From Allolobophora icterica (lineage: Eukaryota; Annelida; Clitellata; Crassiclitellata; Lumbricidae), in NCBI GenBank assembly GCA_963556255.1, contig OY744616.1, positions 11,998,054-12,062,053 on the forward strand: DNA of 64,000 nucleotides, written 5' to 3'. Every line of letters begins with the position of its first letter. Within the stretch, counting starts at the first letter, position 1. The notes beneath the pieces are model-generated. The model worked only from the letters and a program-made list of their open reading frames with translations, had not been told where the DNA came from and ran no database searches. This document shows, piece by piece, positions 25,381-35,399 of the stretch. The translations under genes and the position numbers were made by a program.

Positions 25381-26240
25381 CCGTCAACAAGGGCGGAACC
25401 TTCTATGTATAAGCAAGACATCGAAGGTCTGCTTGAGTCCACCACCAGCTGTCCAGGCGATCTTGCTCATCGGCTAGCCTCACGAGCACCTCTTTCTGAC
25501 GATTGGATGCTAGCTCCCGCAGTGCCCGCTCTGGGGTTGCGCCTCTCAGACGAGGAGTTACGGATCGCGGTCGGGGTGAGGCTAGGCATGACACTTTGTG
25601 AACCGCATTTGAGCCACCACTGCCGAGAAAACGTCGACGCAAGAGTGCTCCACGGACTAGTTTGCAGAGAAGGCGGCGGGAAACAACAGCGGCACGTCTA
25701 CCGTGCATAGGCGTAATTTGTGGGGGGTACGAGGGATACCCGTACCCCATTTTTTCGACTGGGGTACCGTACCCCCACTTTTTGAACAATGCCAATAAAT
25801 ATTTTATTATTGTGCCTTCCCAGAGATCGCAGTCTCCGCATTGCTTCGTGTATATAAAAAATTGGTACCCCCACGTTTTAGACCAAAGTTACGCCCCTGC
25901 GTCTAGGGTTTGCTAAGCATTATCTGGAGAGCGACTAGCAGAGTACTCACTGCGTACAAGACACAAAGCGGCCTGACAGCTGTTTGACTGTCACACTTAA
26001 CCCTTGGTCACGTGGAATGTGCTTTAATTGGAATGGGACGTGACAGCAGCTGCTGTGCCAGACAGTGCCATACACGATTCTCCGAAGCTCACACATCGAT
26101 CAGAGGAGAAGCCGCGCCGATCGCTCAGTCCCTGGTAGTCCGAGATGCAAAGAGGGCGAAGTACGCCACCATCATTGGTACCCACGCCTTTGTAGCGGTC
26201 GCCTTGGAAACTCGATCCACTTCACTTTCTCCCTTTTCAT
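25380..26240 (+). pseudogene. Non-LTR retrotransposon C-terminal relic, split by a MITE
   Basis: 25405-25705 reads LGLRLSDEELRIAVGVRLG, then HHCRENVDARVLHGLVCREG, a pattern common after the RT domain of some LINEs (cysteine/histidine-rich, LHGLSCR). After the MITE at 25706-25899, pieces in shifted frames follow: LVTWNVL...LEWDVT near 26010 and KYATIIGTHAFVAVALET near 26157-26214. Several frame changes show decay. The family name is not settled. Confidence 0.6.
25706..25899 (-). mobile_element. MITE family G, copy C
   Basis: Opposite orientation to copies A and B: CATAGGCGTAATTTG at 25706 and CAAAGTTACGCCCCTG at 25899. It is 194 bp long and sits inside the LINE relic. CGTCTA lies near both borders but not exactly adjacent on the left, so the target duplication is uncertain. 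Confidence 0.85.
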
Positions 26241-27592
26241 TTATCGTTCCTCCCTTCAAGTGCTTCCCTCAATCAACCCGGAAGTACATTTTTACGATGG
26301 CCAGTAGGCCTATAAGCGCAACATTTTCATTCGTTTCTACAACGATGCTCTCCATTTCTGCCCGTCAACTCCACCACCGAGCCTGCCCACTCCACCCTCG
26401 TGCCCATAAAAGTACGCGTCAACGCGGGCTGACGCATCTAAATGAGAAACAAGCTTCCTGAAATAACCATGGTTACGCCTTCTAACGGCAACCACGCGTT
26501 CTCGTAATAAGCAATGCGCATCTTATTTTCTCCGCGAAACTTCTATTAGTGCCTTCCACACGACGCAGTTAATTTCCCGCTTTCGTGGGTACAGACGACT
26601 GCAGGTGCTCTGGAAGACTCCGGCTCATTAGCTCCATTTATCATCATTAGCCATGCACAGTGTCCCATTGTCGTTGCCGTCTGCATTATAGTATTTTCCT
26701 GAGCTAATCTCACTCCATCACTACGAACAAGTGTCTACAGACTATTTACTGATATCGCAAACAGTTCAATAATTCAATCAATCAATCATTAAAATAATAG
26801 AAATAATTTATTATACCAATTTAATATCCTTTTAGTCTTGAGAAGCAACGCTAATACAGAGGACGATAATTCCACTGGATAGACCACCAGATAGGCTCTC
26901 TGGAAAACGTCTCTCGTTATTTAGGCCCTTTACTAGCAGCATCATGAACCACGGCTACTAATACATTTGTTTTCTAGTGGTATGCCTTGCTAACTGTACT
27001 GGACTGGTCCGCTTAGCTATATATAGGTTAGAGCCGTGCTGTCAACCTTTTTGAAACCGTCGGCCACCGAAAACTTATTCTTGAAGCTGAAGGCTACACC
27101 AGTAAACTCAACAGCAATGACTAAAATTAATTGAAAATTATTAACTGTATTAAAATTTATTATGGCAATTATCATTTAATGAATAATAGCATATATGTAT
27201 GCCTTTGTATGGCATGCTTTATAATAGTTCAGAGTCCAGCAGAAGTATAATTATAATTAAATGCAAGTAGGCCAGTGACTTTGTCTTTTACTTCACTTTT
27301 TGCAGAAATTGCAAAAATTTAGCGACGCCCGGGAGGACCATTTAAAATCAGTCGGCGGGCCGTATGTTGGACAGCACTGGGTTACAACATGCGTCCCATG
27401 TACGTCTGTGCATGAAGAGCCGGTTAACGTAACAATGGTGGCTTGAAGCACGGACTAGCACGGTCCGTACACGGGACTTTAAAATGGCGTGGCACCCATT
27501 GATTCATTAGGACATTTATATAGCGCCTCTTCAAGAGGGCTACTGAGAGGCGCTCAAACGGGCAGCAACAGCAAAGGAACTCACCCAACTGA
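26240..27592. other. No gene; reversed repeat tail
   Basis: 27508-27556 is the reverse complement of the GCGCTATATAAAT-type repeat tail. The remainder is unassigned. Confidence 0.4.
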
Positions 27593-27905
27593 CAGTGTCT
27601 AATCTAGACACCTTGGGGGGGAATGTCCCCCCCAGGATTGATGTTTCCCCTCCAGAGGCCGGCAATATTAAAATGTAGACCTTTAGGGGAGGAAAATCAA
27701 CCCAGGATACATCATTCCCCCCCCCCCGAGAGGTGAATAATAACCGAAAAAAGGTCATAAACCTGTTTGAGAGAGTAATTCCTAGAGAAAAAGTGTAAAA
27801 AATCATGGGTGAAATTAGAAATTAGAAAAAAAATCTTGTGTAATTCGTTGGTCCCCCAGAAACCTGGTTTCCCCTCCCAGAAGAGGGGGACTAGATTAAA
27901 CACTG
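27593..27905. mobile_element. hAT-like MITE family H, copy 2
   Basis: Termini CAGTGTCTAATCTAG and CTAGATTAAACACTG, with the same G-run, CCAGAGGCCGGCAATATTA and AAAAAATCTTGTG segments as copy 1. The flanks CCCAACTG and CCCAACCA match in six of eight bases, a decayed target duplication. Confidence 0.8.
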
Positions 27906-28611
27906 CCCAACCAATTAATTAATTAATGAGCTGGGTAGAGGGTATACGGTCGCTATATAAAAACTTGTACATTTAATTTGCCTTGAAGGGGTCAGTAACA
28001 CAGATCTGACAGGGTTTCAGATACTCACCAGGACCAAGATATTTTCAAAGGTTGTTTCAAAAATGCCACCAACTGAAATATGCTATAGAATGAGTACATC
28101 CACCTCAGAAGATCCGATGGCAAGGAAGAGGATTGGCTAACTGCTCTCTATACATACGCCGAGGCAAAGGAAATGCAGTTGTCAACACTGCGTATCCGTG
28201 GCTGCTCTTCTCCCAAGCACTTTAGACCGAAGTTAGAGGCTTATTCGCAACTGTTTAACGCAAGTTAATTGCTAATGTAGTTTTCGCTATAACTTAAATT
28301 TAAAATATTGATACTACTTTGAAAATTATTCTTCAGGACAATGAACAATTTCAAAACGACAGAGAAAAACATAACAAATGTCTTTGTAGTAAAACTAAGA
28401 ACACAGAAGTAACGCAACTTAACATGTCTCATTTAACTAGAGTAACGTTTAACACTTACACAAAAACTTAAATGCAGTAAACGAGTCGGCCGGTTGCTAC
28501 GACATATCACGCGTCATCGCAAAGTAAACACTGTCTCAGTGAACGATACCCAAAAGTCAACTGTTTTTTCTGCAAACTAGAATTATCATACATTTATTAA
28601 GTCTCACTATC
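27906..28611. other. No feature seen
   Basis: AT-rich sequence without supportable exons or repeats. Confidence 0.4.
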
Positions 28612-28700
28612 TAACGACCACAACATCAATCAATGGCGCTGAGCAACTGCGAGCGAAGAACTTGCTCAAGGTCACAGTAATTATCTTAGGGGGACTCGAA
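28612..28700 (+). repeat. SINE family 3 copy left of the LINE
   Basis: Carries AATGGCGCTGAGCAACTG then AAGAACTTGCTCAAGGTC. Other copies are at 30408-30500, 40465-40860 and 53690-53760. Two same-orientation copies bracket the retrotransposon frame at 28808-30394. Confidence 0.7.
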
Positions 28701-28807
28701 CCTGTACTATCCACTTTACCTCTAATCAATCAGCTATTGTTTCTCATCTGTATACTGCCTTATCATTACTATGATAATTATTACTATTAATATCACGCAT
28801 CAATTAA

Positions 28808-30394
28808 GTGCCACTACATGTATCTAGTCAGGAAAAGCCGACGGATCTAGATGAGGGACCATGCATGGGGACGGGAGATGATGTGGGCCCGGAAGTGATG
28901 AGAGACGAGGTACTAGCAGCGATTAACGACATGAAGAACAATAAAGCAGAAGGGGTGGATAACATCCCAGCTGAAATACTTAAGAACTTGGGAGAAAAAG
29001 CAACAGGAGAACTAGTAAGACTATGCCAGGATATATACAGCACTGGGAAGTGGCCTGAGGACTTCCTACAGACCATCATGATCCCCATAAAGAAGAAAAA
29101 TAATGCAACGGCTTGTAAGGACCATAGAACAATCAGCCTACTACCACACGCAGCCAAGATCATGCTGAAGATAATCACAAAGAGAATCCAGGCAAGGGTA
29201 GAAGCGGACAAGGGTCTAGGAGAGGACCAATTTGGATTCAGAAAGGGTAGAGGAACCAGGGACGCCATCGGAGCACTGAGGGTGCTAACGGAAAGAAGTT
29301 TAGAGTACGGCCAAGAGGTCTATATCTGTTTTGTGGATTATGAAAAGGCGTTTGACAGAGTAGATTGGAAAAAGCTGATGAATGCACTCAGACGAAGGGG
29401 TATAGATTGGAGGGACAGGAGGCTAATAGGAAATCTATATATGAACCAAAAAGTAAAGATAAGAATAGAAGGGGAGTGCTCAGAGGAAGGAGAAATTGGT
29501 AGGGGAGTAAGGCAAGGATGCCCACTATCACCAATTCTCTTCAACATATACATAGAAGAACTGATACAAGAGGCAATGGAACAGACAGGAGAGGGTATAA
29601 AAGTGGGTGGAAGACTCATAAGAGCCCTAAGATTTGCTGACGACCAAGCAATGCTGGCAACTACACAGGAGGGACTGCAGAAATTGATGGATCAACTAAA
29701 CAGGACCTCAATAAAATACAACATGAAGATAAATATTGGAAAGACAAAGATTATGAGAATAAGTGCAGGGGAGGAGGAGATCGAAATGAAAATAACAATA
29801 AATGGAGAGGAGGTGGAACAGGTCAAGAGCTTTTGCTACTTGGGAAGTGTGATAACAACAGATGCAAGATGCCATAGTGATATTAAACGAAGGATAGTAT
29901 TGGGAAAAGACGCGTTCACGAAAAGAGGAGAGTTGATGAGAGGAGGACTGAGCAAAGACCTAAAGAAGAGACTTATCAAGGCACTGGTATGGAGTGTGGT
30001 ACTGTATGGGTCGGAGACGTGGACCATCAGGAAAGAGGATATCAAGAGATTGGAGGCCTTTGAGATGTGGATATGGAGAAAAATGGAAAAGGTGAGCTGG
30101 ACGGAACGAATGACAAATGAAGAGGTGTTGCAAAGAGTAGAAGAAAAAAGATCACTGATGACAACATTAAGAGAAAGACAAAAGAACTGGATTGGACACA
30201 TATTACGAGGAGACTCCCTCTTAGGAGAAATCATAGAGGGGAGATTGGAGGGAAGGAGAAGGAGAGGAAGACCGCGACAGATGATGCTGGGATGGATGAT
30301 GACCGAAGGATACAGCGGACTGAAGAGAAAAGCACAGCGAAGAGAAGAATGGCGTCATTGGAAGTGGAAACCTGCCGAAGGGCAGAGAACTTAA
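28808..30394 (+). CDS. Reverse transcriptase of a 5'-truncated non-LTR retrotransposon
   Basis: An uninterrupted frame of 528 codons starts just after an in-frame stop, without its natural start codon, so the element is 5'-truncated and no endonuclease domain is present. RT blocks in order: KAEGVDNIPAEIL (about residues 46-58), DHRTISLLPHAAKIM, DQFGFRKGRGTRDAIG, the catalytic VDYEKAFDRVDW, GVRQGCPLSPILFN, and the catalytic RFADDQAM. Past RT are LYGSETWTIRK and WIGHILRGD...RGRPR, the usual tail of this LINE group. The mRNA-like end is followed by an AAGAAGAAG tail at about 30395-30406. The intact frame implies recent insertion. Clade (RTE-, CR1- or jockey-like) is not decided here. Confidence 0.95.
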   Translation: MPLHVSSQEKPTDLDEGPCMGTGDDVGPEVMRDEVLAAINDMKNNKAEGVDNIPAEILKNLGEKATGELVRLCQDIYSTGKWPEDFLQTIMIPIKKKNNATACKDHRTISLLPHAAKIMLKIITKRIQARVEADKGLGEDQFGFRKGRGTRDAIGALRVLTERSLEYGQEVYICFVDYEKAFDRVDWKKLMNALRRRGIDWRDRRLIGNLYMNQKVKIRIEGECSEEGEIGRGVRQGCPLSPILFNIYIEELIQEAMEQTGEGIKVGGRLIRALRFADDQAMLATTQEGLQKLMDQLNRTSIKYNMKINIGKTKIMRISAGEEEIEMKITINGEEVEQVKSFCYLGSVITTDARCHSDIKRRIVLGKDAFTKRGELMRGGLSKDLKKRLIKALVWSVVLYGSETWTIRKEDIKRLEAFEMWIWRKMEKVSWTERMTNEEVLQRVEEKRSLMTTLRERQKNWIGHILRGDSLLGEIIEGRLEGRRRRGRPRQMMLGWMMTEGYSGLKRKAQRREEWRHWKWKPAEGQRT

Positions 30395-30407
30395 AGAAGA
30401 AGAAGAT

Positions 30408-30500
30408 CTAATGACCAAGCATCATTCGATGGCGTTGAGCAACTGTGAGCGAAGAACTTGCTCAAGGTCCCTTCACAGTACCCCTGTATTAGGAGCGGCT
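30408..30500 (+). repeat. SINE family 3 copy right of the LINE
   Basis: GACCAAGCATCATTCGATGG, then GAGCAACTGTGAGCG and AACTTGCTCAAGGTCCC. It begins immediately after the LINE's AAG tail. Confidence 0.75.
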
Positions 30501-32544
30501 CAAACCTGTACTGTTGCCATCATACAGACGCTGTTTCTGTTTTCTCTTTCATGTTAGAAAACTTCTTATTCATGGGAAGGGGTCATATGGTGGTTTATTG
30601 CTTATGGGAAGAGAGTCATCTAGGACCTACCCAAGTTCCTTGCAACGTCCTCTTACTCTGTGACGTGGGGTTTCGTAATCAAAAACAAAAATACAATCAG
30701 CTGATCCAGTTATGAATGATACGTCAGGTCCAAACATGCAATCACAATGTTTGGTCGTTTGCAAGTTATCAATAAGTGCAGATGACAGACCTGACCAAAT
30801 TGGCTAAGAAGTATAATCTTATCTAGGAAATAATAACTGACAACTAATTTCAACGTCATGACTAACAGCATCAATAACCGTACATAACTAATGAACGCAA
30901 ATATTAATGAATATCAACATATATTAATGAACATTAATATCAATGAATGCATTAATATATACTAATGTAATGAATGATTAAATTAATCTATTAATGAAAA
31001 TTAATATTAAAACTGAACAGAAGGCCTGCATAACATGGAGAGCAATGACGTCATCAGTACTGATTAATATTAATATTCAGTAATGTTAATGAATATTAAT
31101 CACCTAATCGCTCTCTTCTAACACTACTGTGGATTTTCTGTTTATTTCATTAGTTAAAGTATTAACCATAGCACTAATAGTTACATCACATAACCCTGGC
31201 TAGAGATTATGACTAGTGCAGTGGTTCTGATCATGCCATTGGTGTCCTAGATGTTCACAGCACATTCAGACATACAGGACAAACATAGTAAAGAAAAAAA
31301 CTAACAGACCAAGCTCATGCTGAGGACCCAGTCCCATAGAAATTAAACCAATGCTCATGGCATTTTCATACGATACGAACATGAATTATTGTACATTAAA
31401 AACAAACAGACACAAACTGCCCGACTGTAAAACCACAATCAGCAGTCAATTAACAGCATTAGCAATTAGCCAACAATTAAAAATTATGCATTAAAAATAA
31501 TGGAAACTAAAGTCAAATATCGTGCACAGTTTAACAAAAACCAACACTTAAAACAGCTCTCATGCTGGGCAACTGAGTAGACATGGTAAACAGCCGAAAC
31601 TTAAACGACAAATGCACTAAACAACAATCACCACCCAAATGCACGACGGCAACATAACATGAACCCAATGTTCTAGGTTAGAATCCTCGTTTGTATATGT
31701 GTGACACACTGTTGTGAAGAAACGTGAACCATAAGAAAAGCTGCCTACTGTTGAACTGCTGTTGTTCCAAATCTGTGCCACAGCCAGAAATATCTTTCAA
31801 TCCACGGATCTGAGGAATGCTGTTGATTTACCTAGAGTTTTTAACAATTTACCAACGAGCGTGTACTAAAAACGACTGGGAAACCAATGCAGCTTGTCGT
31901 TAAGTGGCAAATAGCACTTCTTATGACAGCTACTTAGAATTGCTGTTTAGAGATCCAAGTGATAAATGCAGACCTGTTCTCTTAAACATATGCATATGTA
32001 CATACACATTTATTATATAAATATATATATAGTAATATACAAGTAGTATATATAAATTACACATGCATATAAGTGCATACATATGTATATACATATATAA
32101 TGAGTGTGTGTGGATATATACAGTAAATACATGTGTACAACGTAAATTACTGTGACACAGCATATACAAACGTTACAAATGGTGCAGTTGTGCATATATT
32201 TAAAATTCCAGCCCAGCAAAACGGAGTCTAGCACCTCTAAGAGCTTCTAATGGACATGCTATATGCACTTTCTGCTACCTGTTTGTGTGAAACCTACAAA
32301 TTTACGGCTCAACCACGAACAGGTCTGCATGTGAGGATCAGACCTAATACTCACAGAACTGTCTCACACAAAGGTGCGTATGACAGTCGAACAATACTTC
32401 AACGCACAAAATTAACACAATGCCAAAATATAATCACATACCTAGGTAAAAGCAGCAAACTCCTCTGCTGCCAAGACAGTAAGTACTTGAAATATAACAT
32501 GACTCTTAACGAAAGTGTTACTGGCAACCGCAGTCCGATTCGGT
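30500..32544. other. No gene; AT-rich stretch
   Basis: 30890-31110 is dense in ATTAATATTAAT-type words. 32020-32120 has short TATA and TATATG runs. A 3' UTR or downstream flank of the minus-strand zinc-finger gene may overlap the right end. No exon seen. Confidence 0.45.
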
Positions 32545-33005
32545 CTACCCAAAAGTGTCCCCTTGATCCAGATCCGGCATTGGGGCATACGAGGAACGTT
32601 TTGGAGCATTTCCAGCGCCGTGCTTCGTTTTCTGATGACGAACTAAGGTGCGTTTATGATTGAAAGAAGCGTTGCAACCAGATATGTTGCAAATAAATCG
32701 TGTCACGCACTTCCACGAGTCTTCTTCGCCGCCGCTTGCACTGTTCAACAGATTCTGAGGAACTTGGGTGAATCGGCCAACCTTGTGCGTTACTCTTGGT
32801 GTCTTGGGAGTATTTGAGACCTTAGAAACACACATACAAAATAACTTATAAACAATAAACATATGATCATACATGCATTGATGCATCAATCGGCCTCCTC
32901 CTCCCCTTTCTCGTCGTCTTGGTGGGGCAAGGTAGCTGAATGGTTAGAGCACTTGGCCAGTAACGCGGAGAGTACAGGTTCGAGCCTCTCACTGTGTTGG
33001 GACCT

Positions 33006-33040
<35 letters not shown>

Positions 33041-35333
33041 CTTCGTTTAATATTTCAAACTGACAATTACGCAGTATGATTACAAATCAGTATGAACGGA
33101 TGATCACAAGTTATTACAGGAGTCGAATTTTAACTTGCAAGGCGCCCATCACGTCCTACATCTCATTTTCACAACTCGCGAATGATAGGCTATATAATTT
33201 CGTTTATTATTACGAATCAAAGTTGACAAACCGCAACTTCTTACAGAAAGAGTATGCTACAGTAAAAAAACATTAGTCTAGATTAGTCTACGAAAGTTAG
33301 AATACTGTTTAGTTCCTGGAACATGACGGAACAAAACTCTAGGTATAAAATAGTGATTGTCTGAGTGGACCTTTGGGAGGGTTGCGGGAAGCGATTCCGC
33401 TACCGATTGCTCTTCACGCCAGTGATGTTACCACTACTCTATGGACCCCCCCCCCCATACAATTGCTCACACCGTCGATGTTCTGTCGTATGGTCGTGTG
33501 TGCGCGTCTGAACTTTGGAAGGAGGGCAATATCAAATGCAGTCGTATTGTACCATTTAATTGTATAGAATATCCTTCTCATATTCCTTCTCAATACCATC
33601 TGTGGCTTGTCCCTCTCTAAATTACTGCCATTTCCATTACAATTTGAAAACCATCCTGCTGATTGGTTCATCTCCAGGCTTAGCCAATCGCAAAGTTCAA
33701 CAGACACAGATAAAGGCTGCTCATACTTAGCGTTGGCACGAAAGGACAAGTTACCAGTCCTCTGCCTGATCTGTCCATCATTATACTCATTTCAACACTT
33801 TAACGATGAGCTGCACTGGTTTCCCAGTCGCATTTAGCACACTCTCGTCGTCAAAGAGTTAAATAAAATTTTGCAAGGGTGTACTAGTGGAACAGAGATC
33901 TCGAACTCGTTTTTTCCTGCAGGGGATTTGAATACATCCTCTGGATGACGGAATTAGAAGCGTATATAAAAGAGCAACAGTATATTACTTTAAAATCAGA
34001 ATTAAAATTATTAATATTCACTTCCCTTCACTAGCAACCTATTGTTCTATGACCAGTCATTGTGCAGACAGCAACTCACCTGTTTTGGGCTTAAAACAGA
34101 ACCACCCGGTGGACCAGTCTTTTTAGGCGTCACTCTTGGCTTCTTTTTTCGAGGAGACTTTTCCGACCAGTCAGGATCGCTCATCGTGTCCCCATCCGTT
34201 TTCCAATCCTCATCACTGGGATCGGTAAACGACCAGTCTTCCGTGTCGTCCTCGGTGGCATAGTCTTCAGGATTGAACGGCCTGTCAAGGCAGAAACCCA
34301 TCTCAAACGATGCTAACGAACTGGTGTCTACCGAGGGCCACGCGCTAGACTTTTCATCCGGGTCGACTTTTTCAACAGCATCAGGTGTGATGCCCGAGCA
34401 ACCAGGAACACTCGCAGAAGCGCTCGGTTCGACCACTTTTGGCTTGCATTGTACTGGTGGATCTGCCTCTGCATCCTTACTTGTCCCTATTTCTCCAAGT
34501 GCAGCCTCTGAGGCTGGGAACGTTTCTGGCTCAAGATCTGGAAGGCTGTGGCCAGGGCTAGTTTTAGATTCAATCATTTTGCCTTCAGTTTTTTCCAAAT
34601 TTCCACTGAACTCAACATGGTCATCATCATCGACCAGAATTACGTCCATTTTCTCAAGTTTACACGGAACATTGCTAATTTGCGGGAACTGAGAACCGGA
34701 GTTTCTACACGTTCCTGAAGGAAACAGTTGCTTCGGAGGCAAGGTCTTGACTGGATCATCGACAACTTCTTTAGTCAGTGGTGCTGGCAAGCTCAGAAGT
34801 CCAGGTTTACCACAGTCACGAGGAAAGGGCGAATTCATCGTTGCCTTTGGTGAAAACCGCTGCAGACGTGGCATGCCATGCAATGGATTCCTCGGAGATT
34901 TCATAGGCGTCCGTTGAAGAGGCACAGGTGACTGTTGCATTTGCATGACAGGCAACATCCTCGGCGATCCAAAATTCATTCGTGGCGATCCTCGCACAAA
35001 GCCTCTCAACCCCATTGAATTGCATGGGGATGATTGAAATGGGGGCCTTGCCCGTACAAACGCTCCTTCTCCTGAAGACCGCCGTGCAAAGGGCTTTGGA
35101 ACTGCTCCACCACGTGCAACACCGGATGGTCTGCCGCCTGGAAATGGCTGACCAGTGCCAGATTCTGCATTCAGTGATTCATTGATGTGGATGAGAAATA
35201 TTTCCTGATCGTCAGTTGTAACACCGATTACGCCCTCAATCCGCAAATGTTTACCAAATTTTAGACCATTTTCACAAAGTGAAATGATTGTATTGTGTAT
35301 GATGCTACGAACACGTTCCTGGTCTGGCTTCAT
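32545..35333 (-). CDS. Uncharacterised C2H2 zinc-finger protein, two coding exons
   Basis: Exon 1 is 35333-34080 (418 codons), ending AAACAG|GTGAGT in phase 0. Exon 2 is 32820-32545, after a TGTGTTTCTAAG acceptor, 91 codons then TAG, giving 509 residues. I chose ATG at 35331-35333; the open frame runs 8 codons further upstream without an ATG. Residues 1-53 look like a folded domain (RVRSIIHNTIISLCENGLKF, then EGVIGVTTDDQEIFLIHINE). Residues 60-330 are low-complexity, with several SPR/SPK motifs. VILVDDDD at about 231-238 looks like a SUMO-interacting motif. An acidic stretch near residue 370 and a basic KSPRKKKPR follow. Exon 2 has one C2H2 finger (C-x4-C-x12-H-x4-H, about residues 462-485). 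A nuclear protein is likely; I do not recognise the family. The spliced structure is inferred, but phase, donor and finger all agree. Confidence 0.75.
32925..33040 (+). repeat. tRNA-derived SINE in the zinc-finger gene's intron
   Basis: The head GGTAGCTGAATGGTTAGAGC (A box) and AGGTTCGAGCC (B box) are spaced as in a tRNA; the body is followed directly by an (ATA)n tail at 33009-33040. The acceptor stems do not pair, so it is not called a tRNA gene. Confidence 0.65.
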
Positions 35334-35362
35334 CTTGGGAAAATTAGATTCTAGCACGTTAG

Positions 35363-35395
35363 GATAGTTGTGACGTCACTGGTCAATCTCTGTAC
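35363..35395 (-). promoter_or_regulatory. CRE site and possible 5' UTR exon start of the zinc-finger gene
   Basis: A perfect palindromic CRE, TGACGTCA, lies about 35 bases before the ATG. On the minus strand a CCTGTACAG acceptor-like sequence (about 35391-35399) also lies here, so this may be the edge of a 5' UTR exon and not the promoter proper. Confidence 0.35.
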
Positions 35396-35399
35396 AGGA

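Noticed and set aside
26012..26461. A 149-codon host gene
   Set aside because: The only recognisable part is a LINE C-terminal fragment, with flanking pieces in other frames.
34047..34079. Continuation of zinc-finger exon 1 to the stop near 34047
   Set aside because: It reads through a perfect CAG|GTGAGT donor, and the finger exon at 32820-32545 continues in phase.
35334..35357. Zinc-finger gene start at 35357
   Set aside because: The codon there is GTG; the first ATG in frame is at 35331-35333.
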